Shown: one piece after another, positions 10,487 to 24,110 of the stretch
How the letters are laid out: each line of letters opens with the position of its first letter
How positions within the stretch are numbered: the stretch's first letter is position 1
Assembly: GCF_035582795.1 (NCBI RefSeq)
Contig: NC_134366.1
Span: 173,790,362-173,854,361 of the forward strand
Direction: 5' to 3'
Source of the DNA: Mycteria americana
Lineage: Eukaryota; Chordata; Aves; Ciconiiformes; Ciconiidae
DNA: 64,000 bases
Notes under the pieces: model-generated
What the model was told of the DNA's origin: nothing
The model's database searches: none
What the model saw: only the letters and a program-made list of their open reading frames with translations
Program-made: the position numbers and the translations under genes

Positions 10487-13361
10487 TTCCCCTGGATATA
10501 TCTGGAGGTAGAACTTCTCTGTGGGTATATCTGGAGTTTTGCATGCGGTGCTGGGGGGGGGGATTAGATAGTTAGGAGAAGGTGCAACTGGGAGAGGTCA
10601 TGACTGGGATAGACACAGTAAAGAGCAGGGTAGGAAGCCCCTGGGGACATGACAGAGCGCTAACCAGCGAAACTCGCTGCTGCTTGATGGGTGCCTGGCA
10701 CGGCACTTGCAATAGCATGGCACTGCACTCGCCATTCAGGTCACCGACAGACAGCCTCAAAAACAACCCTCTAAATTCTGGGAAGGGTTAGGAGGTGGCG
10801 AACTGGGGCAGATAAATGACTCAGCCATGGGTTAGAACCTGGGCTGGGCCAGGGCAGGACCAAGAAGAGGACTGTTTTCCCAGGTGTTGTGACTGCACGT
10901 TGACAGAAAGGCTGGCCTCCCCTAATGTCTTGTAAATCCCTAAGAAACACAAACAAGACGCCGTCCCTCCTGCTCTGATCTGCACCCTCTGTCAGCAGCA
11001 CGCTCGGTTAGTACAGATGATCTGGCATCACGCAACTATCCAAGCCCTGGCTGAAGGCTGATTTACTCTCCAGCTGCTGAAAAAAAGGGCTAAGAGCTGT
11101 TTGTTGGGTGACACACAAGCACAACATTTCTTTGAAAAACAAGGCTATTTTTTTTGCCCAAGCAAGTTGCTTCTTGACATTGCTTGGCTGAGCAGTTTTA
11201 TCAGTTCTTCTCCTATCTTTTCCACACTTATCAAAAGGCCTAAAATTGAGGACAGGCTCTTTAAACAACTCAATCCATCATGTATGCAAGAGATTTCTAT
11301 TCCTCCAGGATCAAACTGCAGTTCATTTATTTAAATAATAAATAGCTGGACAATCAAATGGATGGCTTCTTTTTTTCAAGGGCAGAGGCTGCACTTTTCC
11401 AAAGGCTACAGTTGCATTATGGACTGAATGTAAACATACAATTCTCCAGTGAGGTTATCTCTTACAGATAGGAAAAGTAAAGCAACTCTGATCTAGAGTA
11501 ACTGCTTTAGCATGATTTTTATAGTAGGAAATGTTACAGACATACATTCAGAGTAAAAAAGTGTTGCTTATATTATTGTTATGATGCTGTATTTGCTACT
11601 GGTAGGATTAGCTAGTATTTATTGTCTCTGTGGATAGGGATTAAGGTATACAGTATTTCCTATGGTCCAGTAGAAGTTACACCGGGTGACTGTAACTGGT
11701 CTGAAAAATGTCACCAAGGTCCCCTGAATTCAACCCAATTTGCGGCAGCTGGTTAAAAACATTTGATCACACTGGAGAAAGTCTCTGGGGCAGAGAGGCC
11801 ACATGAGCTGGCATTTAAGGACCAGCAGTTCCTTGCTGTGCTCCACATTTCCTTCATGGCCTGGGGCAAGTTACACAGCGTCTCCATACCTCTGCCTTGT
11901 ACAGATGTTATCAGGTCCAATACATGGGAAGATGCTCAGATAGTGACTTTAATGGGGCCAAGGGAGAGACTTAGGCTAAAAATAAGCTCAGAGTCAGCTA
12001 GCATAACAGAGCTGGGGAAGGATTACCCACTGCCAATCCTCCCTGCACAGCCACATTCCTGCTCTGAGTTCTGCACACACTGTTGTGCAATGAGATTTCT
12101 TTTGTGTTCCAAATAGAGTGGAGAGAGGGCCTGCAGTTAGCTCTGCTCTGCCAGCTATTAAGCCACTGGACAGTCACAAAAAGCAATTAAAAGACCTGCC
12201 CTTTGATTGCAGAACATCCCTAAAGTAACTGTACCCACCACTCACCTGAGGCAAGGCTGGCTGGACAAGGCTGATGAAGCCAAGTTCATCCCATGCCATT
12301 GTGACTAATCCCACTCCCATCCTGCCACTTGACAACTCTGTGTGGCAGAGATCCCTCACGAGCTCATTTCTGACCTTACCTTGAGCTCTATCAATGTCTT
12401 TCTAAGCTAAATCACAGGACTCCTTGCAAACCAGATGCTACACCCATCACTACTCTGTTGATGCTCTCGATCCACAGCTCCTATTGCAGCCCTGACCTCC
12501 TCCCTATATGGCTTCTCTGATTTCTCATCCACAAACTCATATTATGGGGGCATCACCTTACAAAGTCACCAGCTCATTAAAACACCTCTTGCTATGTGCC
12601 TGTAGCAGAATTTGTGTACACCAGCTGTGTTCACCACCCACACTAAAATAGCCTCTATGCCCTTCATGGGCACATGTTCACCTCTGCCAGTGCTTCCCCA
12701 CATGAATCACTTAGAGACACCATGACCCAGCCATGGACCTTTTCACAGCTCTGCTGGTGGCCTTCCATGGCTGGGGTAGTTTGACTGCCTCCATACACGT
12801 CCCCTGCAGCAGACATGAGAGGTATGGGGCTTAGTCAGGAAAGGAAAATGTTTTGCTCCTTCCTTTCTTGTTATTTTCATTAAAGATTCAATCTGGCTTC
12901 GAGGGAATTTGTGGAATGAGGACTTCACCCAGGGCAGGTGAGTCAAAGTGGAGTGATGGGCAAGGAGGGGACTTGTTTTCCTCAGGGGTCACTACATGTC
13001 GAGTTATTTGCAGGAACCCACCTGCCTTCCTGGGTGGCTGTGTGGTGCCACACACATGGGTGCCTTCTGTCCAAACTAGCTGTGTCTTCTGCTCGGGATT
13101 TGCATTCAGCTGCATCCTTTAAACTTGCTTTTGGCAATGTAGCAATGGTAATATATTTGTCTGCTCTCACAGACAAATTCAAGAGAAAATTGAGTAATCT
13201 CTGTCTGTAATATCCAGTGTTTCTGTAGTGAAGAGAAAGGTGTTCATCCTGCTTAAAATACTGACGTTCGGGCAGAGACTAGTTTTTTTGACACCTATTC
13301 AACTGTAGTAATTAAAAAGAGGGGAAAGCGTGGCTAAAGTTTCAAATAGTTAGTTGAGATG
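10487..13361. other. Intergenic block; no gene recognised
   Basis: There is a G-run at 10553-10562. Near 11856-11950 a GGGCAAGTTACACAGCGTCTCC-like stretch resembles the conserved tail of old tRNA-derived SINEs. I see nothing else supportable. Confidence 0.45.
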
Positions 13362-13942
13362 TGTGCTGGTTTTGGCTGGGATAGACTTAATTTTCTTCAT
13401 AGTAGCTAGTATAGGGCTACATTTTGGATTTGTGCTGGAGACAGTGTTGATCACACAGGGATGATTTAGTTACTGCTGAGCAGTGCTTACACAGAGTCAA
13501 GGCCTTTTCTGCTTCTCTCACCGCCCCACCAGCAAGTAGGCTGGGGGTGCACAAGAAGTTGGGAGGGGACACGGCTGGGACAGCTGACCCCAACTGACCG
13601 AAGGGCTATTCCATACCATATGACGTCATGTTCAGCATATAAAGCTGGGGGAAGAAAAAAGGGAGACATTTGGAGTGATGGCGTTTGTATTCCCAAGTAA
13701 CCATTACGCATGATGGAACTCTAGTTTCCTGGAGATGGCTGAACACCTGCCTGCCCATGGGAAGGAGTGAATGAATTCCTTGTTTTGCTTTGCTTGCGTG
13801 CACGGCTTTTGCTTTCCCTATTAAACTGTCTTTATCTCAACCCACGAGTTTTCTCACTTTTACCCTTCCAATTCTCTCCCTCATCCCACCGGGGGGGAGC
13901 GAGCGAGTGGCTGTGTGGGGCTGAGTTGCCGGCTGGAGTTCT
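13362..13942 (+). mobile_element. Divergent solo LTR (copy B, related subfamily)
   Basis: The element starts TGTGCTGGTTTTGGCTGGGA and shares the U3 region, a perfect CRE (TGACGTCA, 13621-13628), a TATAAA (13638-13643) and the U5 polyadenylation block with the other LTRs. From about 13650 to 13795 the R/U5 interior is unlike the other copies, which marks a different subfamily. The right edge has decayed after GGCTGGAGTT and no target duplication could be assigned. Confidence 0.8.
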
Positions 13943-14693
13943 GGAGGCCAGTCTTGTCTGTCATTTCCCTTAACATCTATGAGAGCTGAGGTCACCATGT
14001 GGCCTTTTGCACAGCCAGGACAGCTCTCTGGTTCAAAAGTTCTTGGAGATGTTCAGATGGACAGAAAGGGCACGTGTATGTATGTATACAGTGAGAAAGT
14101 TGAAGGAAGAGGTTAAGAACAAAAAAATTGTTCTTTCACATAGATATTCTGGAGATGTGATGTATTCATAACTATTCACATATTTACTGAGCACTGATAC
14201 TTTACTGGAGAGCGCACAAGTAGCTTCTGATGGAAGGGTAATCACAAGCAGAACAGCTATCCCAGGAAATCTTGCTTAGCTACTATAAAAAACTCTGCAG
14301 TCTCATTTCTGCATAGAGCTTATTAAGAAGATGTCAAGTCTACGCTAAGAAAGAACATAAGTTCTCGCAGGGCTTTTATCAGTGACATCTGTATCCATAA
14401 GAGTCAAGAATTCACTGATGCTTGGATTGCCAAAAGAAATTCAAATGTAGTCATTGCCTGGGCCTCCACCAAAACATGTTGTACACTTGCAATGTCTTTT
14501 TACATTATTGTATGGGTTCTGAGGCCCATTTAGGGATAAATCAAGCCCAGCAGCAAGTAGCCGTGCAACCCATTAGACTACCTGCTAGGATCCTACTTAA
14601 CAAGCACTGGAGGTGGGATATACCCCCATATGCATCAGAAATGCAGGGTGGGTAAAGGATGAGAAAAGTATTTTCTTCAAAATCATGGAACAC

Positions 14694-15260
14694 TGTCCTG
14701 GTTTCGGCTGGGATAGAGTTAATTTTCCTCCTAGTAGCTGCTATAGTGCTATGTTTTGCATTTAGTGTGAGAATAATCTTGATAACACACTGATGTTTTA
14801 GTTGTTGCTAAGTAGTGCTTACACTGGTCAAGGACTTTTCAGCTTCCCATGCTCTGCCAGCGAGAAGCTGGGAGGAGACACAGCCAGGACAGCTGACCCA
14901 AACTGGCCAAAGGGATATTCCATACTATATGACGTCATGCCCAGTATATAAATTGGGGGGAGCTGGCCAGGGAGCAGCAATCGCTGCTCGGGGACTGGCT
15001 GGGCGTCAGTCGACAGGCAGTGAGCAGTTGTATCACTTGGGTTTTTTTCTGAGTTTTGTTCCTCTCTTGCTCTCTCGTTGTTTTCCTTTTCATTACAGTT
15101 TATTATTATTGTTCCTTTTTCCAATTGTTAAACTGTTCTTATCTCAACCTACGAGTTTTCTTACTTTTGCTCTTCCGATTCTCTCCCCCACCCCACCGGG
15201 GGGGAGGGTGAGCGAGCAGCTGTGTGGTGCTTAATTGCCAACTGAAGCTAAATGACAACA
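14694..15260 (+). mobile_element. Solo ERVL-type LTR (copy C)
   Basis: It runs from TGTCCTGGTTTCGGCTGGGA to GACAACA, with the 5-bp duplication AACAC at 14689-14693 and 15261-15265. It keeps a perfect CRE (TGACGTCA, 14930-14937) eight bases before TATATAAA (14945-14952), so the retroviral core promoter looks intact. No internal sequence is attached. Confidence 0.92.
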
Positions 15261-15318
15261 AACACAAAATACAAACAACAAAATACAAACAAAAAAACCA
15301 ACAAAATACAAACAACTT
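15255..15318. repeat. A/C-rich (ACAAAATACAA)n repeat
   Basis: Irregular repeats of ACAAAATACAAAC abut the right end of LTR copy C. Confidence 0.6.
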
Positions 15319-16364
15319 ACTACTTTTCCAAGGATGGGACCAGAAAATTCCAGGCCCAGAGGTTACAGTTATGTTAGTAAATCAAGCCAGGCCAGTGGAC
15401 ACTTCTGGGCACTGGAGGTTAGTCATCCCTACTGTCACCAGCATGGGTTAGGCCCAAGGCTCTCCAAACGATTCCTGGGGATGACAGAGGCGTTAACACA
15501 AGCCAATGACCATTGCCAGGAGGCATTTTGGATGCAACCAGTCTGTTTTGGCAGGAAAAAAGAGTCATAGAACATTCCTTGTTAGTCAGCTTCAGTGCCA
15601 GAGGCTGGTCCTTGGCATCTTTAATTTTTAGGTACCCTGCAATATCAGTTTTAACTAACAAGCAATGTTGAAGTTGAAATTGGCAGCAAAAGACTGAAGA
15701 AGAGGATGTTTGCAGAGACTGAAGAGGTTTGAGTAAAAGGTGGCATGATGCTATCATTGAACTGTGGCATTTCTGGGGCTAGAGACAGAAAGAGCCTTGG
15801 AAGGCAGTCTGACCCAACAGCTGGTGCTACAGCACCAATCTGCATATGGTAACTGGTTTGTCATTAATTATTAGCAGCTGCTAGGTGCTGAATATTGTGA
15901 TGAAGAAAACTCCTCTTCCAAATGGGCCCAGGAGTTCTCAGACTGAACCATTCCCTCCCAGCCTAGATCTGTCCAAACCCTTGGTAAAGTGCCTTCAGCC
16001 AGTCACTACCTCAACCCCAGTCAAGGTCTGCAAAATGGTTGTTGCTGTTGCTTGTCCATGCAAGGTCCTCAGATCCAGAGCAGCACATTTGTATTGTCCT
16101 TGCTCAGCAGGCATAGTTAATATCCAGGTTGGACCAGCTTGCTTACCTGTAAAGGCAGGCTTCCAAAGTTGCGTGACTCTTGTGATGAAGGAGGCTGAGG
16201 GCAACCACAGATGACACCGTATCCCCTTGTTTTCCAATAACCATGTTCTGGAGAAGTGTCTCATCCCCAGAGACCTTTCTGTAGAGGGTGGAAAAGATGC
16301 AAAGAACAGAAATAGAGGACCTGGAGTCTGGGATGGATGTTTATTCCCCAGATGTGGAACAGAA

Positions 16365-17212
16365 TGGAATTAATGATTAATGGGATGAAATTTAACAAGT
16401 CCAAATGCCAGATTCTGCACCTAGGACAGAGTAACTCTGGGCACAAGTATAAATTGGGAGAGGAGTGGCTGGAGAGCAGCCCTGCAGAAAGGGATCTGGG
16501 GGTGCTGCTGACAGCAGGCTCAGTAGGAGTCAGCAGTGTGCCCTGACACCCCAGAGGGCGAACCACATCCTGGGGTGCATCAAACACAGCATAACCAGCC
16601 GGTCAAAAGAGGTGATTATCCTGTTGTATTCAGCATTGGTGCGGCCTCACCTTGAGTACTGTGAGCAGTTCTGGGCCCCACCATTTAAGAAGGATGTGAA
16701 GGTCCTTGAATGCGTCCAGAGGAGGGCAACAGAGCTGGTGAAAGGGCTGGAAGGCATGTCCTCTGAGGAGTGGCTAAAGACTTTGGGTTTGTCTAGTTTG
16801 GAGAAAAGGAGGCTGAGGGGTGACCTCATTATTCTCTACAGCTTCCTGAGGAGGGGAAGTGGAGAGGTAGGTGCTTTTCTCCCTGGGATCCAGTGATAGC
16901 ATGTGTGGGAATGGTTCAAAGCTGCGCCAGGGGAGGTTTAGACTGCACATTAGGAAGCATTTCTTTACCGAGAGGTTGGTCAAACACTGGAACAGTCTTT
17001 CTAGAGAGGTGGTCGATGCCTGTCAGTATTTAAGAGGCATTTGGACAATGCCCTTAACAACGTACTTTAACTTTTGACGTTAACAGATGCCTGAATTGGT
17101 CAGGCAGTTGGACTAGATGATCCTTGTAGGTCCCTTCCAACTGGAATAGTCTATTCTATTATATTCTACTCTATTCTATTCTATTCTATTCTATTCTATT
17201 CTATTCTATCTA
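16365..17212 (+). mobile_element. CR1 LINE fragment (3' end of ORF2), + strand
   Basis: Broken frames encode the C-terminal CR1 reverse transcriptase region: [12 protein letters not shown], then [37 protein letters not shown], and RHFF.ERLV.HWN in shifted frames. It ends in the CR1 3' consensus (tgatccttgtaggtcccttccaa), followed by an ATTCT repeat. The element is 5'-truncated and frameshifted, so it is dead. Confidence 0.92.
17151..17210 (+). repeat. (CTATT)n microsatellite at CR1 3' end
   Basis: About eleven copies of CTATT directly follow the CR1 3' terminus, consistent with expansion of the short 3' repeat that CR1 elements carry. Confidence 0.9.
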
Positions 17213-18690
17213 GAACAGCTGGCTATTTTCCTGCACATATTTCACCATGCTTTCGATAAAGAATCCCAAAATGCAAAGGGTGGAGCAGAAATACACAGGA
17301 AGCAAATCTACAACACTGTGTGGATACTTCAAGGTAAATTCCCTGCCATCACCACCCTGATGATTCACCACGAAATAAAAAACAGTGGACACATTTGCAT
17401 CACAGAAATTATATTGAAACATTTTCTTCCATGCTTCTGGCTTCGGGATTAAGACGTTGAAGTAAACAAGCCCAAAGTTCTCAGGCTAAAGTAGAACATA
17501 CAGCTACCTCTTTCCTATTGAATGGTGTGATAAGAAGCAGACACCATCCTGAAGACAACCAAGGACGTAGGAGGCAAAGTGACTATGCGGACACTCTCTG
17601 AAAATGGGAGCTACCCACGTAATGGTCTACCATTGAAGATGGTCTACCTCACATAATGGGACTGTCTGTCCAAGAAGAGCCTAAGAGCAGAAGGGTCTCA
17701 TCTACTCCATCAATATCTTTAATAGGTTACTAAGGCAAACACAGAATTCAGGAATAACACTGCTGTCCCAAAACAGATCCCACACATCACAACCAAGTGA
17801 ATGCTTCACTTATGTCATCCTTATTATCCTAGTCACATCTCTTCAACAGTATCCAGCCAGAGTTGACATTAGACTTGTCAGTGCTTTCAGCAGAAACGCA
17901 GCGTGAAGTACTCTCATCTTGCTCACATGTAGAATAACTTTCAAAACTACCTAGCTCTCCTCCAACCCAGCAGAGATGCTGCCTGGTCACTTCTTCCCTC
18001 ATCACCCACTCCTACCACTCCACATACCCCAAACCCTTTGAGTTACCCAAACACGAATTACAAGGGCACTGGCACAGACAAAATAGGCTTTGGCGTATGG
18101 AAAAGCTTGTTTCATCTGTGCCCAGAGCTGAGCACTATTCTTATCCATGAACTCCTATTTCTAGCTATGGGGGCTATTCGTACACCTAGAATCCCAGATC
18201 ATGCATCTACCCAACATCCTCATATGACAGGGCAGTACCATTATGCTCACTAAGTAGATGGGTATTGAAGGCTGAGGAGACTAATGCTTTGCCTGGAAGG
18301 CTACTGCTGGGGAGAACATAGAGCCCTTCCGCTCAAGTGTCTGGCAAGAACACTTCTTATATTTAGTTCAAAGCAGCCTTTGCTTCTATATCTCCATGCC
18401 AATTTGCCAGTCACATGCACGTGTAGTGTTGCTCTGGCCTTGAGCAGCTCCCAGGCTGAAACTAAACGTGGTACGTTTCTATGGAGAAGTGAAAGACCTG
18501 CCTAGTCCAGTCTGTGATCTAGAGCCAGTTTGTGTTGACTGGACCACCCATCTCTCCACTGAGTACAAAAGAAACAGTGACCACATGCTCTGAGAGCACA
18601 AAACAACGCAACTCTAAGAGTGACTTAGAAAGGAAAGAGATACTCCTGGATTACTGAAGGTATTTCTGTGCCATACCAAACTCATCATCT
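17213..18690. other. Intergenic block; no gene recognised
   Basis: I see no family-supported coding sequence, RNA gene or datable repeat in this stretch. Confidence 0.45.
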
Positions 18691-18699
18691 TGACAATAC

Positions 18700-19960
18700 A
18701 TTGATCAATAGAACATACTCTGATCAAACTCCATCTTAAAATCTAGCTGTTTGTTCTTTTCCCCATCTGTTAGCAGAAGACGAGTTCATTACTTGGGCAC
18801 ACATCTCTAATTTCCAGCCTTGATTTGTTTCATGGCCAGATCCCACCTATGGGTCCAGTGCCACTATCTTTCTTATCTCAGACAGGTCTTCCCTTCCAAG
18901 TTGCCTACTGTTGAGTATGTCCATATTTGGGAATCTTTTCTCTTTCTGCTAAGAAATCCCAGCTCTTTTATCCTGATATACTGTTCATTCTCATCTTCAT
19001 ATTAGCCTTTGTATGGGACTTAAGCTCCCTTGGGCACAGGTGGTAAGAAATGCCCCCAGTGTTGCAAGTGTGGTCTTGTTGGTGCCTTGCAAAATGACCT
19101 TAGCCCTGTACTGTCCTCACTAACACAGCCCCCAATCATGACAGCTTTCTTCATGCTTCATCAGATGTCTGACGTATATTCAGCCTGTCGTCAACCAATA
19201 CTCTCATGTCTTTCATCTCTCCAGTCATTTACAGCTGATCTCCTAGTTTACTGTATAATTTACTTACCATAGTATATGATCTTATTAGTATATGACTTGC
19301 ATCCAAGCCACCTGGTTGTTTATGATATCCTGATCCTTCTCAGCACTGCTGATGCTTCCCAAATTTGTATCATCAGTAAATTTCATTAACGCTATCCTAT
19401 TTAGCATCTTTCAAGGTCTTCACAGAACATATTAAACAAGAGTACTCCAAGACCAGTTCCTGAGGAACTACATTACTGACCTCCCTCAGGCTCATAATCC
19501 CCTCCCAACACTTTAAAAAACTTTCAACCCTTCCACTTCCAATCCTTATAAAAGTTGTCACCCAGCTTATATTGACTTAACTTGCATCCATGCCATCTTA
19601 ATAAATATTCCCGTATTATATTGTTTTACTACTTTGCTGAACTCTTGAAAATCAGACTTTATTAATGTGAAATCAAGGAAGATCATCATCTTGTTTTAAG
19701 CCTTTTCATGTTTTTCATTATTCTTTCCTCCAAAAATTGTTCTTAATACTGGCACGCTATCAAGGTCCAACAAATGACTTTTACCCCTCCTGTCTTTAAT
19801 TTAGGTGCTGAATTCTGACCACGTGATACTGTCTTGAGCTTGATCAATTTATGAAAAATATTTGGGAGCAGACCTGGACCTGTTGTTCTGGCTGCCAGTT
19901 CTCTAAGAGTTCTGGGATGGAAAATATCCTGTCCTGCTTCGTCCCACCTTGAATACATTT
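18700..19960 (-). mobile_element. Ancient CR1/L3-like LINE relic, - strand
   Basis: On the minus strand the sequence follows the amniote CR1 plan. From about 19400 down it encodes a run like KFTDDTNLGSISSAEKDQ, matching the LINE ADDT/TDDT region of reverse transcriptase. It continues toward a 3' end near 18700 with the CR1 'aaactccatcttaaa' and 'tttccagcc...tggccag' blocks. The relic is heavily mutated and its left and right limits are approximate. It may extend to about 20500. Confidence 0.55.
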
Positions 19961-22900
19961 AACTTTTTTATTCCATCTCAGGTGTGGTTATTTCTATTTC
20001 TGGACATCTGTCTCCACGCTGTCTTTACCCCCAAAGTCAAAAGCACTTTCTATATTGAATAAATAAGTGGTTTAATTTAATATTCAGTTTTTATCTATCA
20101 CATCTTCACTACTTTTTTTTTCCTCTCAATACAAGGGCTGAATAATTTTAACATTTAATGTCTTTCCTGAGATCTAAGTCATTTTGACTATTGCAGATTT
20201 TTACTTTATATATTTCTTAACCTCTGTCATATAATTTTGTCTGCTGTTCAGTTTTTGCTTCCATTCTTTTAGGCTTCCCTCTCATTCCTAGTATAAGCTT
20301 TGAAAAGGTTATTCACCCATTTCAGGCCACAGTTATTCTTCTGTAGATATTTTTTCTCCACTTTTCCCCTTTGTTAGGGAAACAAATTCCAGACAGGTTT
20401 CCGAATCTTTGGTTTCAGAGAACCATAAGCTTCGTGCCTTGCATCCACATCCTTGAACTCACAGTTCACTCACCCTTTCTCTAGCCACCATATATCAACA
20501 TTTATCTTTTATATCTCTTTCTCTTAAACTGAATCAATCCAAAACTCAGGGGAGAATATTGTTCCAAGTGTGTTAGACTCCTGAGCTCAGCCATCAGAGT
20601 ATGCCATCTCAAAAAACATCTCTGCAAGGAGGGGAGATATTGGGGAGGACGGGAAGAGACAATTGGTCTGTGTTGTAGTCGGCTAAATGGAGCTGAAGCC
20701 AGATTAGATCAAAATGAATCTGAACAGCTAAACTCTGGGCAGGCAGCTGAGCTCTGGAAACATGTAGAAAACCCAGAAGAAACACACCTAGGGAAGGCAA
20801 ATGGAGAGAGCATTAGCCGTGGTCATTTCAGTTGGACACATGGATGAATGAGGAAGGAGCCTCGTCCTACCGCGAAGGATCGGCACAGTTTTGTATGGGG
20901 ATGGCATTTCTTTCTCCAATTTGAGCAAGAATGTCCTCTCATTTGAGACACTGACTCAAAAGCAGGGATGGCAAAAAAGAGATTCATTATAAAGACTCAT
21001 TTGGGAAACATTGTCCTCTTCAGCTGTCATTTGTAGGCATGTACCAAAGGTATGCACTCTCCATGAAGCAGGAGGGAAGGGTGGAGAATATTAATTTCTG
21101 AGAAGACTGGACACCATGCATCACAGCCATTCTCATTCTACATCTCCAGGAGCATCCCTAGCCTTACTTATGACCAAGTGGGCAGATTTTTGATGGTTGA
21201 TGCTTTATTATTAAAATCACAATAGATTTATTATGCTGCAAGTTTACTACATGCCAGGGTGTGAACTGTGAGTAGCCTATGAGTAGTTTTCAATTGCTTG
21301 CTGTTCTCCTTGTCAAAAAAAGTCTTGCTGATGCCCCATCCAATTTATTCTGTAACCACATTCAGTCACCGCTATTCATGCAGTAGTAGCTTCAAAACGC
21401 TTCTGTATTTTTTGTCTTTAGCGACTCTTTTTTCTTCCAAACTAGCCATGGAAGTAGCCTCATCAGAAAAATATCCAACAGATATCCGACAGGATTATAG
21501 ACAATCATGCATTCAGTTCAACTGAGCAACATACTGATGTTAGGCGAAAGGAGAACATATACTGGGAATGTAGTCAGGAAGTCCCTAACATAATGTCACA
21601 CGAAAGAAAACGTGTTTGCTAACAGGCAAATCTTTCTAGTGGCTGGGAAAGCAAAGTACCATTTCCACACCTGTAGCCTGAGCCTACGCAGAAGCTTCCC
21701 CATCAGAGCCCAGAGCAAGCTTCTTCCATCAGTCCTTTACCTAGTGCAGCTCCACCTCGACAGCAATGCTAAGAATGTGGACAGAAAGTCAGTGGAATTT
21801 TTCCATCACCATGACATGAGCCGTTATTATGTTATATATTATATGATATACCAGCAAAATAATTTCATAGTCCCACAAACTAGAGTCCTCATCTATGAGC
21901 TAACAATATCCGTACCCAGCCATGTCCTCAGGAGCTGATCTGTTCTCAATATCTGAGGATACTTTGAGGGCAGCAGCCTCCAAAAAAACCTGCAGTCCAA
22001 CAGAAGTGTCTGAGCCATGGCAGTGTCCTGAGATTACATCCTGAGTGTAATCTCAAAGACACCTGGAATGAGCTGCTCTTCTGAGACCACCTTCTCCATC
22101 TCCCTTTAAAACTCATTCCGAGGGACTCATACATGGATATGTTTTCCTCTTCCACTGGCCAATCAGCTCCCTATCAGAGGTAGTTATGTTTTGTGGGGAC
22201 ATTTGACTTTGTACCTTCCAAGACAGCAAACACTGTAGCAGGATGCACCTGACAAAATACACACATTCACTACGGAGAGGTCTCCAGGTGACCTAGTCCT
22301 CACCTTTGAAAGGTGCCTTTCAAAGCCAGTAAAGGGAAACAGGTAATCCACAGTGCTATTCATTTTTTGATGAGGCTCTTGTCTAAAGCAGTTCTGATGA
22401 ACTGTGCATGTGTCTGCTTGACTGCAAAAAGAAAGATGTATGGTGATTCACCTGGGAGATATCTAAGTTGTAGAAGGAAGGCTGTACTTAAGTCAGATGA
22501 CTCCCACTCAGGATTTTGTGTCGTGCTTCAATCTGTTTGTGACTATGCAAATTTTCGATGGTTATTGTCTTCCGCATTTTCTGTTAATTGGTGCTCCCAC
22601 AACTCTTGGCCCTGGCCACACAGATTCAAATGACGGGAACTGGCTTCTTTGTTATGCTATTCCTTTTATTGTGCTGGATACCCATAGCAACGTGCACCAT
22701 AAGCTATCATTATTTAGCAAGGCTTACAATTTACATTAGCTCATGGTAAGGCATCTAGGTCTGTATCTGGTGATAGACGTTGCTGCCAAGATGGGACATG
22801 AAACAGTAGCGTGAGGAACAGGCTTCTTGATACAGCTATCGTTCCCGCCAGTCAAAGGCACTGCTGATGATATTGAAGGGTTGACAAAGTGAGGTCAATC

Positions 22901-24031
22901 ACTGCAATGCTCAGTCACAGACTCATTTACAGTCCCTGGTTTTGACAAAAGTAAATGGTATCTTAAGTTAATGGGGAGAACTCCATTTCCTTTCTCTTGT
23001 CCTCTGCACAGCCAAAGCCTAGCCAATAAAGAGGGAAAATCTTCCTGCGAAGGGGAGGCAGGTACCAGGCCCTGCAACTGGCCGGTCTTTGCATGTTGTC
23101 CACTCCTGCACTACTGCAGTAGGTAGCTCAGAGATTGACAGTGCCATCAGCTGATGAAAGCGTGGACCAAGACATTGGAGACTCCCAACTAACAGCAGCC
23201 CCCATGAATATTCCCAGCACCCTTCAGCCTTGGCTCTAAATCATCCAACTTTCAGATGGAAAATCACATGGTCACAAGATCCTCTCACATGCTAGAGAAT
23301 GCACTTACGGGTCATAATGCAAAGGCTTCCACATGTGGTTTGCAGCTGCTATCACCAGGACAGAAAGGGAAATCACAACATAACGATGAATGCAAGAGGA
23401 TTTCATTTGAGGACACATCAAGGCTATGTCTACACTGGTCTTTGAAAGGGGCCAGGATCCATTCTCTGATCCTGATGACAACTGGCACAGCTCATGCCCC
23501 CATAGCTGAATTTTCTTATTCCCCCAAAACTTAATAGCCTCATGGGAAACATCCTTGGCCCATGCTATGCTTCAGAGTGTGTCTGGGCACTGCCTGGGAC
23601 AGATCCAGTGGGTTCAGGCCATAAGAGGGCCAGGGAGCATGCAGGGCCAGGGAACTGCTAACACATCCTATGCACTCCTCAAGTCCATGGTAGGACCGGT
23701 ACAGGTTAAAGGATCCCTAAAATGCCTGACCTGTAGATATTCAGCCCTCTGGGATGCAGTCCAGAACCACATGTTGGACACTTTGAATGCCCTCTGCAAA
23801 TGCCCAAGAGAACTACATTCCCAGGGCTGACCAAGTACAGCTAGTGAGATGATGCCTGAAGGGATTATCGTCAACCCTGTGGCTAGAAGAAGAGGAACCT
23901 GCAGATGTAAAGCCCATGTCCCTGGACTCCCCTTTTTTCTCCCAGAGTACTGAACAGAGCTCACTTCTTTTTCTAAAAATGCAGCGGGGGTGGAGGATTT
24001 CCTCCCATCTGCAGAAGTGCACCTGCTTTTT

Positions 24032-24110
24032 AGCCTAGAGGTTAGTGTGCTTAAGCCAGAATTTGGGAGATGTGAATACAATTTCCTTCTCTGCTTGGAG
24101 ACGTTCAATT
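24032..24110 (+). mobile_element. Possible tRNA-derived SINE relic
   Basis: TAGCCTAGAGG fits the tRNA A-box TRGYNNARNNG. It is followed, with tRNA-like spacing, by GAATACAATTTCC, a decayed B-box, and the phrase order (tagaggttagtg...gggagatgtgaa...caattcc) is that of amniote tRNA SINEs. No tail is recognised. Confidence 0.4.
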
